Positions 32,303-47,467 of a stretch of 64,000 nucleotides of DNA are shown piece by piece. The position numbers and the translations under genes were made by a program. Position 1 is the first letter of the stretch, and each line of letters opens with the position of its first letter. The notes beneath the pieces were generated by a model. The model did not search any database, was not told where the DNA came from, and saw nothing but the letters and a program-made list of their open reading frames with translations. Origin of the DNA: Plumapathes pennacea (lineage: Eukaryota > Cnidaria > Anthozoa > Antipatharia > Myriopathidae); NCBI GenBank assembly GCA_964036295.1, contig OZ038468.1, positions 320,001 through 384,000 on the forward strand, read 5' to 3'.

Positions 32303-35300
32303 TTACAGCGTGGCGGTCAGGTTTTCCAGTACATGCGGGATTTTCTCCATGAGTGTGAGCACAATACGGTCGATGTATTTCCTGAGTCTTTCATTATCAG
32401 CCGACAGATCTGCAGAAAGAAAAGGAATCGCGAGGAATTAAAAAACGCCGTAAAGTTAGATGCCTGTTTACAGTGACGCAAGAAACTACAGCAAGCCATC
32501 AAGGCCTGGCTAAACAAGACCAGCATGAAAACTGTTTTGTTGCTCGGGACTTACCGAGAACCTGTCGAGATTTACCGAACATTATCGAGACTTACCGAGC
32601 ACCTGTCGAGATTTACCGAACACTATCGAGACTTACCGAGCACCTGTCGTCGCAATCTTGTAATTTCGTTGAGTAGTTCAGACCGAGCTACCTTGCCTTT
32701 TCCGTCCTGCGTGACGTCATCGCTCTTCTCGTTCCTCGCATTCCCTGAGAAATAAAGTTCAGTAAGGATAACTTGGCTTTTGATACCTTACTCAGTTCTC
32801 ACTACATCATCCATACTCTTTATTCCGTAAAAGTTTGGGAGAATCTGTTATTTGAGCATGGGAGTCAACAGTTAACTCTGCTGGCTACTCACCTTGATCG
32901 TTGTGATCTTTCTCAAAGCTGAAATTCACCGTAGATGCACCACGGCCTCCGGACTTTGTTACCATGACAACCGGCCCACAACCTCTCCACGGTCGTGTGA
33001 CGCAGGTCAGCTTGGTGGGAGACTGGTACTGAAGAGTTGGCAGCAAATCACAGCCACACACACTCAAAGACAATACGTCTTCAGGAGAGATTCCTAACCC
33101 GCGCCCGCGAAGCGTAATGCGGGTTCCCCCAGAAACGGGACCAAACTTCGGCGATATACCAGTGATTTCTGGCGCTTCGTTTTTCCGCTCGAGTTCGTCG
33201 GATGCTGGCGCTGAGCGTGATTCTAAGGAAGGTGAACCAATCGTTTGTCTAGTATCTGGAACTCGGAGGGAAAACTCAGAATTTTCAGAGCGGTGATTGG
33301 CGTTGTTGAGGGGTTGTTCACCAGGAACTTGTAGTAACGAAGAGGAGTGGAAAAGGTCTGTTTTGGAGCCTTCGCTTGTTCCCAGGACTCCGCTGTGTCT
33401 TCGCCTCAACAATCCCAGCGTTAGAGTATTACACGAAGAGTATAAATTTTCCATGGATCTCGAGCCATTTAAAGACACTGACGAGCTTTCCATAGAGGCT
33501 CTTCTTTTTGTCCGCGTGTCCTTTATGAAGCTCGGGGTTTTTAAACTCCACTTCGCTCCTACGTCACTTTTCTTCTGGTATGACGTCACCCAGCAGTCGA
33601 AACATAACTCGCCACCGACGGCAACGTTCTTCTTGGTCAGCGGCTCCCACCGCCGTTTAGGCGAAGCTGACGCGATTTGAGCCAGCGGTACAGTCACTGT
33701 TCCCAACACCTCTTCTCTGTCTGTCACGGTTAAAACCAGCGGTACAGATTTCGTTACTTGTCTGAAAAGGATTGTGTGACATCGACAAAATTTATGCTGA
33801 TGGTCGGTATGTGTCAGCATTTTAGAGCCGTTTTTCGGATGACTGTCGAAACCTAAATCCAAAGCAAGTACACCGTCAATCACAGAGGCTGTAAGAAACT
33901 GAAACAATCCAAAGTACTTCGCGTTTGGTGTTATAATGCTCCTGATTGGCCAAGAACGCTGCAAAACTTGTTTGGACCAATCAAGAAAACGCACAACCGA
34001 ACGATTATTTTCGACAGTCATCCGAAAACGGCTCTAAGAATTGCAAAGAAGCCACTACCCATGATACTCTGCGCGCTCGCCTTCCGCCATTTTGAAGTCT
34101 CGCGCCCAAAGCATTGTGGTCGCGACTACAAAATTTTCCCCACCCCACCTGCCCCGGAAACCTGAGCGCTACACTATCTTCTCAGCAAAATAACTGTTGT
34201 AGGAAACTGAGTCTTCTAACCGTCTAGTGGCTTATTGTTTGAGCTGAAGTTCGTGCATTTTGCTTGTGTACAAAGTCGACAACAAGATCTCGCTTTCATG
34301 AAGTTCTTGTCCTTTCTTACGAATGTGAAAGATGCGGCGGGTACGAAAGTATTCGAGAAGAGCTTTCCACTTTCGCAAGTTACAGACTTTTTACTTTCGT
34401 GATAATACCAAAGTTGTATCTACACATTTTTGTGTACGTGTGCCGGTTTTGTGAATTACGACCCCCCCCCCCCCCCCCCCCCGCTGTAGTGTCGCTGTAG
34501 TGTCTCAATCGTGGTCACTGTCCTGTTGTTTTTCTTTCCAATCTCTCTAGTCTTTTCTGAAATCTCAGAATTCAGATTTTAAACTGGAACTCGATCCCAA
34601 GCACAATAGAAAATTAGCACTAAAGAGAACTTGATTTAGACTGCGTCGGCAAAGAGAATCACGTGTACAATGAATCGACTGAGGGTCGATGTGTGAAAGT
34701 CAGACGCCGTAAAAGAATTGGAAGCTGAAAGCTCGACAAAGGGCTAGCGTTTGAAACGTCAACTTCTCTTACGGAGTCTATCTTTCACACATCGACCCTA
34801 ATAAGGGTTCAATTCATTTTACACTATATCCCAAGCAGCAGAATTACAGACCTAGAATTAAAATAAACGTGCGCTTTTTAATCAAACTGATGGCTTTTGT
34901 CCAGCTTGCTATCAACCAAGCTTATTACAAACTTGTTTCGTAAAAAAATCATTTTTATACATCAGAGCGTTTCGCTGCGTGAAGTGATCAATGCGTTCAA
35001 CTATACAAAATAACAATCATAATGAAACTGACTTGCCGAGGTTTCGAAAACATCGCCGGTAAATATAGTAGCAGTTTGAATGGCACCAAACTTTCACCTT
35101 TTATTATATATATTCGCCAAAAAAATTACACCCACTCAATTTTGCATAACAAAACAAAGAAGAAGACATTTGACTGCTTAAATTAATTTACTAAAATACC
35201 ACGTCAAACCCGCGATTTGGTAAAAAGTAATTTAACACCACAAGGTCGGTCATAAAAATTCAGTTCAATGCAAAATAGACACATCTATTATGAAATGAAT

Positions 35301-36355
35301 TTAAAAAAAAGCCAGACACGCTAAGAACATTGCAAACAGACTTATAAATTGGTAAAACGACTTCCCTTGCAATAATTTGGGGTGTATAATTATTATCAGT
35401 TCAAATTTTCTTTTGTTCGCATTCTTTTATTTAGAACTACAATCACATCAGTGAGATATACAGAGAAAACGGATGCTAATTAAGGATTTCACACAACGGC
35501 TGATGCAGTTCTTCGACAGTCGGGAGCAGGTGAAATCGCAAAGAAACTAATTTGCATATGAAAAAAAAAAAATTGCAAGGCGATCTTTTTTGGTTAATAA
35601 ACTTCCAATAGAGGGCACCGCATCAAAGCAGATATCATATGACAGCACGCACATAGCTACCAACCCCTTTTAAGAAGAATGCAAGCGAAAACAAGTCCCT
35701 TACCAACCTCAGGAAAACAAGCAAAATCCTTTGACAGATTGTCAAAGGGACGAGAGGTCCTGCGAATAGATTATTTCACCTGGTCTATTCAGTCTAATCG
35801 ATCTCTGTCCGATTCAAACGGCGACGTCTTTCGCGCTTTTTCGCGTCAAATCTCGTCCAAATCTCGTCCGTAGGCGAGAATTTAAAAATGCAAATCCGCT
35901 CTATAGAACTCGCGATCATTCTTGCTACTTACAGTATCACAACTTCTCTTAATGCCACTAAGTATCATTAGTAAACGTAGTTCTTTGGTCCCGAGTCTGG
36001 CTGGATTTCTTCGTTCAGTACTTACATGGTAGATTCTTCATTCCAGGTCGGGTTACTTCCTTTCGCGCATTCAGTTTTGAACTTCTCTTTTCCGATGCCA
36101 AACACAACATAAGGTTTACACACAACTGAAAACAAAAGCCGAGAAATGCAGTAACTCAGCGACATCAACAAACCAACAGTCAAAACAAAAGCAGTCATCC
36201 CAAATGAACGTCTTACCATCTGAGCCTCGCTTCGGTTGTAAATTCCTCGCCGCATAAACTGCAAAAGCAAAAATAGCCACTGAGTATTAACTCAAAACGC
36301 TCGTGAGTGATTTGTAAACCAACTTACTGATCACATTTACTTTCTGCGGCTCCAT
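32303..36355 (-). CDS. C2-IPT/TIG-FIP protein (class I Rab11-FIP-like with Sec5-type IPT domain)
   Basis: Minus-strand exons in order: 36355-36328, 36258-36217, 36125-36026, 33761-32893, 32409-32303; all phases agree, 381 residues. The C2 domain (about 5-105) runs across exons 1-4: VNVIIYAARNLQPKRGSD, CKPYVVFGIGKEKFKTEC, NPTWNEEST, LVLTVTDREEVLGTVTVPL. A Ser-rich linker follows. Residues 252-340 are an IPT/TIG domain with the Sec5 (EXOC2) signature: ITGISPKFGPVSGGTRIT, and KSGGRGASTVNF at 326-337. The last exon gives NERLRKYIDRIVLTLMEKIP, a Rab11-binding FIP helix. Known: class I FIPs use C2 to bind membranes and FIP to bind Rab11 on recycling endosomes; the Sec5 IPT domain binds Ral GTPase in the exocyst. 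Combined role is inference. A possible extra exon lies at 32697-32744. Confidence 0.85.
32543..32649 (+). repeat. 21-bp minisatellite, cluster 3
   Basis: About five units of CGAGACTTACCGAGCACCTG type, in the last intron of the C2-IPT-FIP gene. Confidence 0.85.
32697..32744 (-). other. Possible 48-nt cassette exon of the C2-IPT-FIP gene (GC-AG donor)
   Basis: On the minus strand TTATTTCTCAG precedes GGAATGCGAGG and a GAAAAG|GCAAGG site follows 48 bases later. Inclusion keeps the frame and adds 16 acidic/polar residues (GNARNEKSDDVTQDGK) before the FIP helix. The non-canonical donor makes it uncertain. Confidence 0.3.
32746..32875 (-). mobile_element. TTAA MITE copy C, truncated
   Basis: Lacks the outer left end; the right part (ATACCTTACTCAGTTCTCAC, CATGGGAGTCAACAGTTAA) matches copy A. 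Confidence 0.65.
34461..34482. repeat. Poly-C run in C2-IPT-FIP intron
   Basis: About 22 C in a row, within the 2.3-kb intron 3. Confidence 0.9.
34682..34803. repeat. Inverted repeat with GGGTCGATGTGTGAAAG arms
   Basis: GGGTCGATGTGTGAAAG at the left is matched in inverse by CTTTCACACATCGACCC at the right. A related left half with AAAGAATTTGAAGCTGACG occurs at 51540-51610, so it is a dispersed repeat. Confidence 0.6.
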
Positions 36356-36414
36356 GTTGAAAGTTGAGCCTCGTCTGATTGTTTATGTCATTTTCTCTTT
36401 GCTCGCGTTCCGAA

Positions 36415-36490
36415 TTTCGCGCGAGCGCTCGCTTAGTAACCGCGCCAAGAAGACTTTTAGTACGGTTACTAAGCCGACGCTCGCGCGAAA
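36415..36490. repeat. 28-bp hairpin upstream of the C2-IPT-FIP gene
   Basis: Left arm 36415-36442 (TTTCGCGCGAGCG then GCTTAGTAACCG) pairs with 36463-36490 (CGGTTACTAAGC then CGCTCGCGCGAAA) around a 20-base loop; only a 2-3 base mismatch lies in the stem. It is 60-135 bases upstream of the gene's ATG. Confidence 0.75.
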
Positions 36491-36699
36491 GCATGGGAAA
36501 GAAAGGGAGTGAACGCGTGAAAAGAAGGGAATGGAACGGGAAGCAACGGGGAATTACAGGGAACACAGGCGAAAAGGCAACGAAGAAACGTCTCGCGAGG
36601 GCTGGTGGTCGCAGGATGCGGTACTCACGGGTAGCCATGTTTCTCAGTGCGGGGATATTTATATGTGCAGTGGGGCAACGGCAGAGGGGCTAGGCAGGT

Positions 36700-37760
36700 G
36701 AACCATGCTGATGCCAGAGACCCTTGCCCGGCGTTCCCTCAGGTTCTCGTCGTCCGTTGCCTGTGCACTGGCGCCGGCACCCTCGACAACAGCTGGTCAG
36801 CACCCTTTCTCCTGGAGCGCATTTGCCTGGTCGAGGAGCTGCCCGAAGAGCCACCTGCTACGATGGACGACCCTAACCTACCCTTGGCCGCCCTCGGGTG
36901 GACGTCCCCTCACCTAGTGCCTGTTCTGGTTGGGTGCTCGCTCCGCCCAGGAAGTGGTTCAGCAGCTGGGTCTGCAGCCTTGGACAATCAGACACCAGCT
37001 GTTACCTGTCGCAGAGGAAACTTGAGTCCAGCTCTACTGAATCCTCCGAGGCTGCTCCGTCCGTGTCTGAGCTGGAATGCTCGTCGCCCTGCTGGTGGTC
37101 TCGGTCAAGGAGGTACTCCGCGTGCCTGCGGTTAAGCACCGAGCCAAGCTCGGCCAGGCTCTGGTCGAGGTCGTCGGTACCCAGTGCAGAGAAGGTCAGG
37201 AAGTCAATCCTGTACTTTAGCATGCTCTGCACTAGGTATTGGGGCTGCCTGCACTGGCCAGGAAGAGCTCTGACAGGGTGAGGCCCAGGTTTGCCATGGC
37301 CTGCCTGGAACAGAACGCCACAATGTCTTCAAGTGCTATGCTTCGCATGGCCTGGTTGGAAATCCTGGGTGGATTAGCTGAAACTTTAATGACAAAAATC
37401 TCACCTGTCATGTCTCACTCGTGCAAGATGGCGGTTGCATGATGCAATGCCTGTTGGGAGCATGCCCTCCAGGCTGGCCCCTGCACTCAGCAACAAGGCT
37501 CTCTTGTCTAGGGCAGCAGGGGTGCTGGTGGCCTTAGTGCTTTCCTAAGTGCTTTTCTTGTACTCCTCTGCAATCCTTGGCCTCGCTGAGAGCACTGCGC
37601 GTGAACCTCCTGCAGTAGGCCTTACACTGCTGGACGCTCTTGAAGGCCCGAAAATATATGGAGGCATGCCCGGCAGCTGATCCAGAATTTCCCCCTCCCT
37701 CTCGTTGTTCACATGGCGGTGCAGGGATGGGGTGCACCTGCAAATAATCACAGCCTATCA
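36700..37760 (-). pseudogene. GC-rich decayed coding repeat, family not recognised
   Basis: The block is far richer in G+C than its surroundings. On the minus strand several protein-like stretches in different frames are seen, such as YRIDFLTFSALGTDDLDQSL (within 37002-37232), TPAALDKRALLLSAGASLEG and LDQLPGMPPYIFGPSRASSS, broken by stops. This looks like a decayed transposon or captured gene; I do not recognise the family. Confidence 0.4.
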
Positions 37761-37860
37761 CCATGCACACTGAGGTATCGTTTTGGCCATACACAAGTAG
37801 CAGAATCAGTAGGTAAGTACACAAGGCTGAATACTAATAGAAATACATACATATCCTTTA

Positions 37861-37913
37861 GGTGTGGAAGGTTGGGAGATTCTGCATATTGAACTTGGGA
37901 GTGAAAGGATTAA
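37861..37913 (-). mobile_element. TTAA MITE copy D, fragment
   Basis: GGTTGGGAGATTCTGCATAT and TTGGGAGTGAAAGGATTAA match the right end of copy A. Confidence 0.65.
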
Positions 37914-38288
37914 GCCAAATTATAGGTTCTATGGGGGGACAGGATGGGGTAGGGATTACTCATAAAAATTTACTGTGAAGACCCCTTCAGACCAAAATAT
38001 ATACAATTATGTCCCATCAAATATTTCCTCTCATGCGTGATTGGTGGAATTGTGACATGTGACCGAATAAGGATCAGCAAATAACCCCCGCCTGGTGAAC
38101 TATTGCTCTTTATTGACAATATCTGAACACAGTTTTATATATTTAATCACAAAAGACATTACGAGATGACTACCGAGGAGGATATCAATTCATTGGTCAA
38201 AAAAGCCATTTTAGAAAGTACCAAGAAGGTTTAGAGTCCCCGCGCCATTATTTGCGCTGTGAGAGGAAATATTTGAAAGATGATAAAG

Positions 38289-38471
38289 ACAATAAACTAC
38301 TTTTGGCTTTGGAAATATGCACGTGGGATAATTGTCCTTGGACATTATCTGTTCCTCGAAGCTCACAGTTGCCCTTGAGCTTCGCTCTTGGGTAACTGTT
38401 TGCTTCTCAGAACAGATAATATCCCCGGACAATTATCCGTGCATATTTCCTCGCCAAAAGTAGTTTATTGT
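38289..38471. mobile_element. Foldback element
   Basis: ACAATAAACTACTTTTGGC at the left is matched in inverse by GCCAAAAGTAGTTTATTGT at the right; further inside GGATAATTGTCC pairs with GGACAATTATCC and ACAGATAATAT with a near copy. Arms are about 75 bases around a 60-base centre. Confidence 0.75.
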
Positions 38472-38930
38472 TTATATATATTTGCACCCTGATTCAGACC
38501 AAATCAATAACCTATTCAAGACTAAAGTGCTTGAAAAACAAAAAATCCTTTGGGGTGACACACACCTATCATATGACAAAACCCCTGGGTGGCAGGTGAT
38601 CTAGCTACTGGAGTTCAAGATTTATTGAGTTTGTCACGCATGGTGACAGGAGGATAGGAAAAGGACTTTCGTCCCAATTGACACCCATCTCCCTTAAGTA
38701 CAAGGATTATGAACAAAGACTTTGAAACAGATAAGTACTAAGCCACTTCCAAAATCCCTTTAGAGTACAAGCTTGTCAAAAAGGGCATGATCTGGTGCAT
38801 AAGTTATTACCTACCTTAAATATTCTTTATCCGTTCTGCAGCAGGGAACTGGGTATCACATTCTCTTTAGAGGAATCAATCTGGGCAATTCTCAAGAGTC
38901 TGGTTCAAAACATTACTGAAAGTCATGTTA

Positions 38931-42864
<3,934 letters not shown>

Positions 42865-42868
<4 letters not shown>

Positions 42869-43075
42869 CCCTTTTCACTCTCAAGATCAAACTGCGGTTT
42901 CTCCCAACCTTTTAAGAGTAAAATGTATGAGTGGTGTAGCAAGAATTGATAGCTCAATCAGTTTTTATCTCAGCAAGTTATCAAAATCCAAGTTCTCCTT
43001 ACTGCGTGATATATTTCTGGTGAGAAACTGAAGGAGAAAATTGAAGTTGATCACTCTTCGGACTGAAAGGGTTAA
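42865..43075 (+). mobile_element. TTAA-flanked MITE copy E at the dehydrogenase stop
   Basis: 211 bases, TTAACCCTTTTCACTCTCAA at the left and GACTGAAAGGGTTAA at the right. Its left TTAA contains the TAA stop codon of the dehydrogenase (42866-42868). Confidence 0.85.
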
Positions 43076-43118
43076 GTTAGTAAATAGAGCGGTTTTCGAA
43101 TGACTGTCGTGAAACCAA

Positions 43119-43124
43119 AATAAA
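43119..43124 (+). promoter_or_regulatory. Candidate polyadenylation signal of the dehydrogenase
   Basis: AATAAA about 250 bases after the stop and just after MITE copy E. Confidence 0.4.
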
Positions 43125-46100
43125 AAAATCTATCACAAGGGCGGTACGAAAACACTTCTAATCAGCCAGGAGCCAACAATAATTTGTAATAAACACTCTC
43201 CTAACCCGCATTATGCATTACTTACTCTGATGATGGACACGCTAGAAACGACTCAGTTATACCTATTATGGTGCCAGCTTTTACTCACTGACATTTAGTC
43301 TGATTCATCATACGAAATTTACAATTTGCAATGTTGACTATCCGGCTATGTTGAATCATCGTAACTCACTTGATCGCAATGTAATGTTTATATTTCTGAA
43401 CATTGATCGAGGAAAGGGGAGCAGATGAGGCAATAAGAGCTGTGAGAATGGAGTGATTTAAGCATTTAAGTTTAATTGGCGACCGGGATCGTATAGCTTT
43501 CTCAAGCATGCAATCTCTTGGTGTTACTTTTATTTTTATTGCTTGATTGACCAGAGTAGACTGCAGTTCTGGACCATTGCTTTAATTTTCCAGTTTGATT
43601 ATTTGAATGTGAGGCGAGTATTTTTTATCCAGAGAGGTGCAATGTTTTGTCCGGTCATAGCACAGATAATTTGTTTTGGCATTTTATCAGAAATAAATCT
43701 AATCTGTGTGTGAATATTTTGCTGGCACATGTTGCTGTATATTGATATTTTCTTATACCTCCTTTGTTGTTCAAGTGCTTTGAATCTGGCCATCGTTCAT
43801 AGTTATCGTGGGAACAGAAGGTAATAAAAAATTACTTAAGATCTAATCTTGCTGTGTTAAGTACGGCAGGCTTACGAGTTGGTCTGTTTTGTCTTAAACC
43901 TATATTATTCAGTGGTATAAACTGACTTTCAAAACCTTGGTTGTACTTCGTTACAGTTTTAACTTCTACATTTAAAGTATAGACGTGGGGTGGGGTGGGG
44001 GGAGAGGGTGGGGTTCAAGTGGTTGAAACCCTTACCTTATTTCAAAGCGTAATGTAGGATATTTTTACCCTATTCCAGATTAAAGAGACAAAATCAAACA
44101 AACTAGAATGCTCGAGAACCGGTGATACCCTTGCGCATACATGTACGGCTTTATACGAGTGTCCCCCGTCCCCGGGGTTTTAAGTCATGTTTGCTGATCG
44201 TTACCTGACGTACAAGGAATTGACAAATCTCACAATTGTAGAAGACGAGTGTATCATATGTTATTGCTGTTCACTTCAGCAAAACATGTTTGTTCAGAGT
44301 CAAAATTTACGATGAGAACATTATGGGCTTTTTTTATGAAGCATCGGCGTCAGTCAACTGAAAGAACAATAGGGTATTAATAAATCAGATATGGTTTGGA
44401 TTCTTTTTTTTGTTTTTTGTTTTTTTTTTTTGTTTTTCGGCTTTTTTATCTGTAAAATATACGGGCCTGACACCGCTCTGAAACGAGGATTTATTCACAG
44501 TCTTTATACTTCTTTTGAAATTAAACGAGAACTTCTATAAGGAGCTTTTGTCTTTGGCTCTCAGACCAGCGATGTTGGAGTCTGGACTTTGTCCCCATAA
44601 CGAAAAGGCTTTCGTCACGTCAATAAGCAAACTATTTTTACAAGTCACGATAAATCCGACCACAAAGGTCAGGAAATATGGAAGAAAATCTAAAGGAACG
44701 AAGAAAAATATCACGGACGGAAAGCGTATATTGGAAGAAAACCACAAAAATGCTTTTTGTGCAAATTCGCGAGATAAAAGAAGCTCGGCCGAACTCTGTG
44801 TCAAGAGTAAACAGCGAAATATTGCTCAAATGCGGTCTGACCTATCTTTTAGATATTGAATCTTAGAATGTCTAAAATAGCCGAAGAGATTCCTTTTGTT
44901 TTCATGGTCTCAAATGCAATGCATGTGTAATACTAAAATGCTGTATGACGAAGGGTTTTATGTTATAAGTGTGTTCATGCGTAATAGCACGAGATATATT
45001 TTCCTATGCTGTTCGAGGGGCTCAGTTTTTCCGGTCTACGTGCAACAATCCGTCTTAGTGAATTAAGTGATTCCGTGGGAAACAATGAAGTACTTAAAAT
45101 CAGAGGATCATCCTTATTACTCCTACGTGACTTGTATTGGACATTGTGCCATAATATGATAAAATCTATTGACCTTTAATCAACGCGTCACATCGCCTCC
45201 TGTCACAGCTACAGTCGCACATCGTTCTTTCGTAAACTAGAGAGTTGACTTCCGAATGTACCGCTAAAACGCCGTTTTAGGCCGTTTTTCTTCCTTTTCT
45301 ACTTTACATACTTGAGAGAACATCAAGTGGTACAAAGCAGGGCAAAATTTTTCTGTCCAAGTTGTTGGTGTTACAAATGAACCTAATTGGGATAAGAAGG
45401 GTGAGGGGGCGAGATTCTGTGCCTCCCCAAAGGGTATTCGCTTTCAAGCATTTGAAAGAGCTAAAGAAGGTATAGATTTATTCTGGAACAGCGTAGCAAA
45501 TTTTTTGTTATTTTGGTATTTGATCTAGCAGGTCTGAAAAAGAGAAAGTGTTGGGATACAAGTTTGACTCGGCGTCGAAAAATAGTATGTTGTCGTCTGA
45601 AATTACACGGCAAGCCGTTTCCAGAACCGGCCGGCACAAAATTATCGTTTGAAACATGGCGCTGGCATAATACAGATTATGCTATAATCTTTTCTTTGTG
45701 TTCACGAGATCACCACATGACAGTGTCTTTGCTAAATTATGTGCTATGCATCACGCACGGAAAAGAAACTTTAGTTTGTAAAAAGTTCTTTCTTCTGGCG
45801 GTTTTGTGCTGGGAAAAGCAAATATAATTTGATCCTATTGTGTTTGCGCTTGTGTCGAGCTTCTTTATTATGAAACTAAGGAGGCTGGCTTAATCATATC
45901 TATGAGTGTCAACACACACGCCCAAACCAGTCAGAGTCATTCGAATTTTAGTGCTCTTTGAAACTATCAATTATAATTTAAAATAAAAACACTGCAGTCA
46001 TGAAAATATCTGGAAGATATCGAAGCTACCACTTCATCTCAGTCACTTGTTCGCCGAAGTGTCCTCGTCTTGTCATAGTTACTCGGCAATATTTTTTAGT

Positions 46101-47332
46101 GGACCCGTCTCTGTGAAAAACTATAAGACAAAACTGTAACATTATGAAGCTTGCTTTCTTAATCTACCTGTGGTTTTGGAGATTTTTAGCGCCAGTATAC
46201 TTATATTTCATTTCTAAAGATACAGTAATTTTGGCGCCTCTTGGTACTAACACTCTGTTGTATAACCGCTTCATTCCAAGCTATTTTCAGTGTATCGTAG
46301 GTGTCTTTCGAGAGCGCATTGCTTTTGTGTATTTTACGATTGTCACCTGGATCATAATGGCCCCTCCTAATAAAGGATTCATTTACAACTCCGCAGGTTC
46401 AATATCAGAAATTTGTTTACATATAGTTGTAGTTACAAGACAATGGCAACTCTAACTAGATTATTTACTTCTTACACTTACAAATTGAATTTTCTGTGCT
46501 TTTCACCGATCCATAATGCGATCTTGATCTTGCGAAGGAAGCAATAAAGCACTGAGACCTGTACAAACCTACCCGCTTCGGGTATATATTCCCACACCAA
46601 TATTATGGATGACTTTCACATGGGAAAAACTGACTGCGGAATTTGTCATGAATTCTTTTACTGAGAAGCGAGTGTTTTTCTTAGGCTTTTTTGACCTTTG
46701 GAGCCGTGGAATGACCAGCACAAAGACCAAAAATAAAGCGGATCCTTGAAATGGAAAACGAAAAGTCAGTTCTTATCGCAGTCTAAATCAAGTAAACTTC
46801 TAGTGTTGTACAATGACTGAATTCTTTGAATTTTCTTTGGTTGACTCGGAAATCGATTCACGACACGCAACTTGGGACATCCCCGCTGAAATTGGAAAGC
46901 GAAAATAGTAAGACAAATTGCATCAGCAATAGCCATAAAAAGAATAGTATTTTTGGTCATAAGAAACACCGGATGATTTCGTGTAAGAGGCGAAATTGCC
47001 GTGTAATATATATAATCCAGGTATCAAAGGTTGGTTTAAAGCTCAAATTCCAGTTTGATTTATGTAACTTTGATTCGTAAACAATAGGATTTTACATACG
47101 TGTCGATCTTTGAGTTGTCACGTTTTTCATCATCACCGCCATTTTGGATAAAATATTGCGTCAGAAACTATCTAAAACTGTCTCAAAAATACTGCTCTAT
47201 CTCAAAGGAAGTTGGTGAATTTTTCCTTGTAGCAAGTTGAAAGTTGGATTCATATCGTATTGCTTTCAGGTTGGTCGAACATTCTACATCCTGCGAGAAC
47301 AATAGGAAGTCAAAGCTGTGAAAGAGGTAAGA

Positions 47333-47340
47333 TGACGTCA
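47333..47340. promoter_or_regulatory. CRE-like palindrome upstream of LARP6
   Basis: TGACGTCA 128 bases before the LARP6 ATG, close to an E-box-like CACGTG at about 47346-47351. Confidence 0.5.
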
Positions 47341-47467
47341 TTCAGCACGTGAGCGGTTTGTATAAAGAGAAGCGTAATTGACTAGGTTGGCAGATTTTCG
47401 ATGTGTCGGTAAGGGAGCGGTAGAGCGTTGATTTAATCCACTATTCCTTGGTGTTGTTGTTCAAAAG

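Larger units (their letters stand above)
36356..38930. other. 2.6-kb spacer with GC-rich relic and foldback element
   Basis: Includes the promoter side of the C2-IPT-FIP gene, a GC-rich block at about 36700-37760, a MITE fragment at 37861-37913 and a foldback element at 38289-38471. No intact gene seen. Confidence 0.6.
43076..47467. other. 4.4-kb spacer, dehydrogenase to LARP6
   Basis: AT-rich. Open frames at 44515-44859, 45513-45827 and 46144-46455 have no recognisable domain or splice context. A poly-T/G tract lies near 44405-44435. The last 150 bases are the LARP6 promoter or 5' UTR. Confidence 0.5.

Noticed and set aside
32885-33761. Calling the gene EXOC2/Sec5
   Set aside because: Only the IPT domain matches; the large exocyst helical body is absent and the ends are C2 and FIP.
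32885-34021. Reading the C2-IPT-FIP exon as an unspliced 378-residue protein
   Set aside because: The part above 33761 lacks domain similarity; TTTTCAG at 33762-33768 (minus) is a clear acceptor and the upstream exons complete the C2 domain in phase.
36022-36270. Single 82-residue frame with a hydrophobic stretch on the minus strand
   Set aside because: It is intron sequence fused to a true C2 exon (36026-36125); the apparent membrane segment is intronic.
36647-37135. 162-residue plus-strand frame in the GC-rich block
   Set aside because: High GC makes long chance frames likely; the minus-strand stretches look more protein-like and are also broken.
44515-44859. 114-residue frame on the plus strand
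   Set aside because: No recognisable domain and overlapping frames on the other strand of similar length; not supported as a gene.
46144-46455. 103-residue hydrophobic frame
   Set aside because: No domain, no splice context, AT-rich; likely chance.
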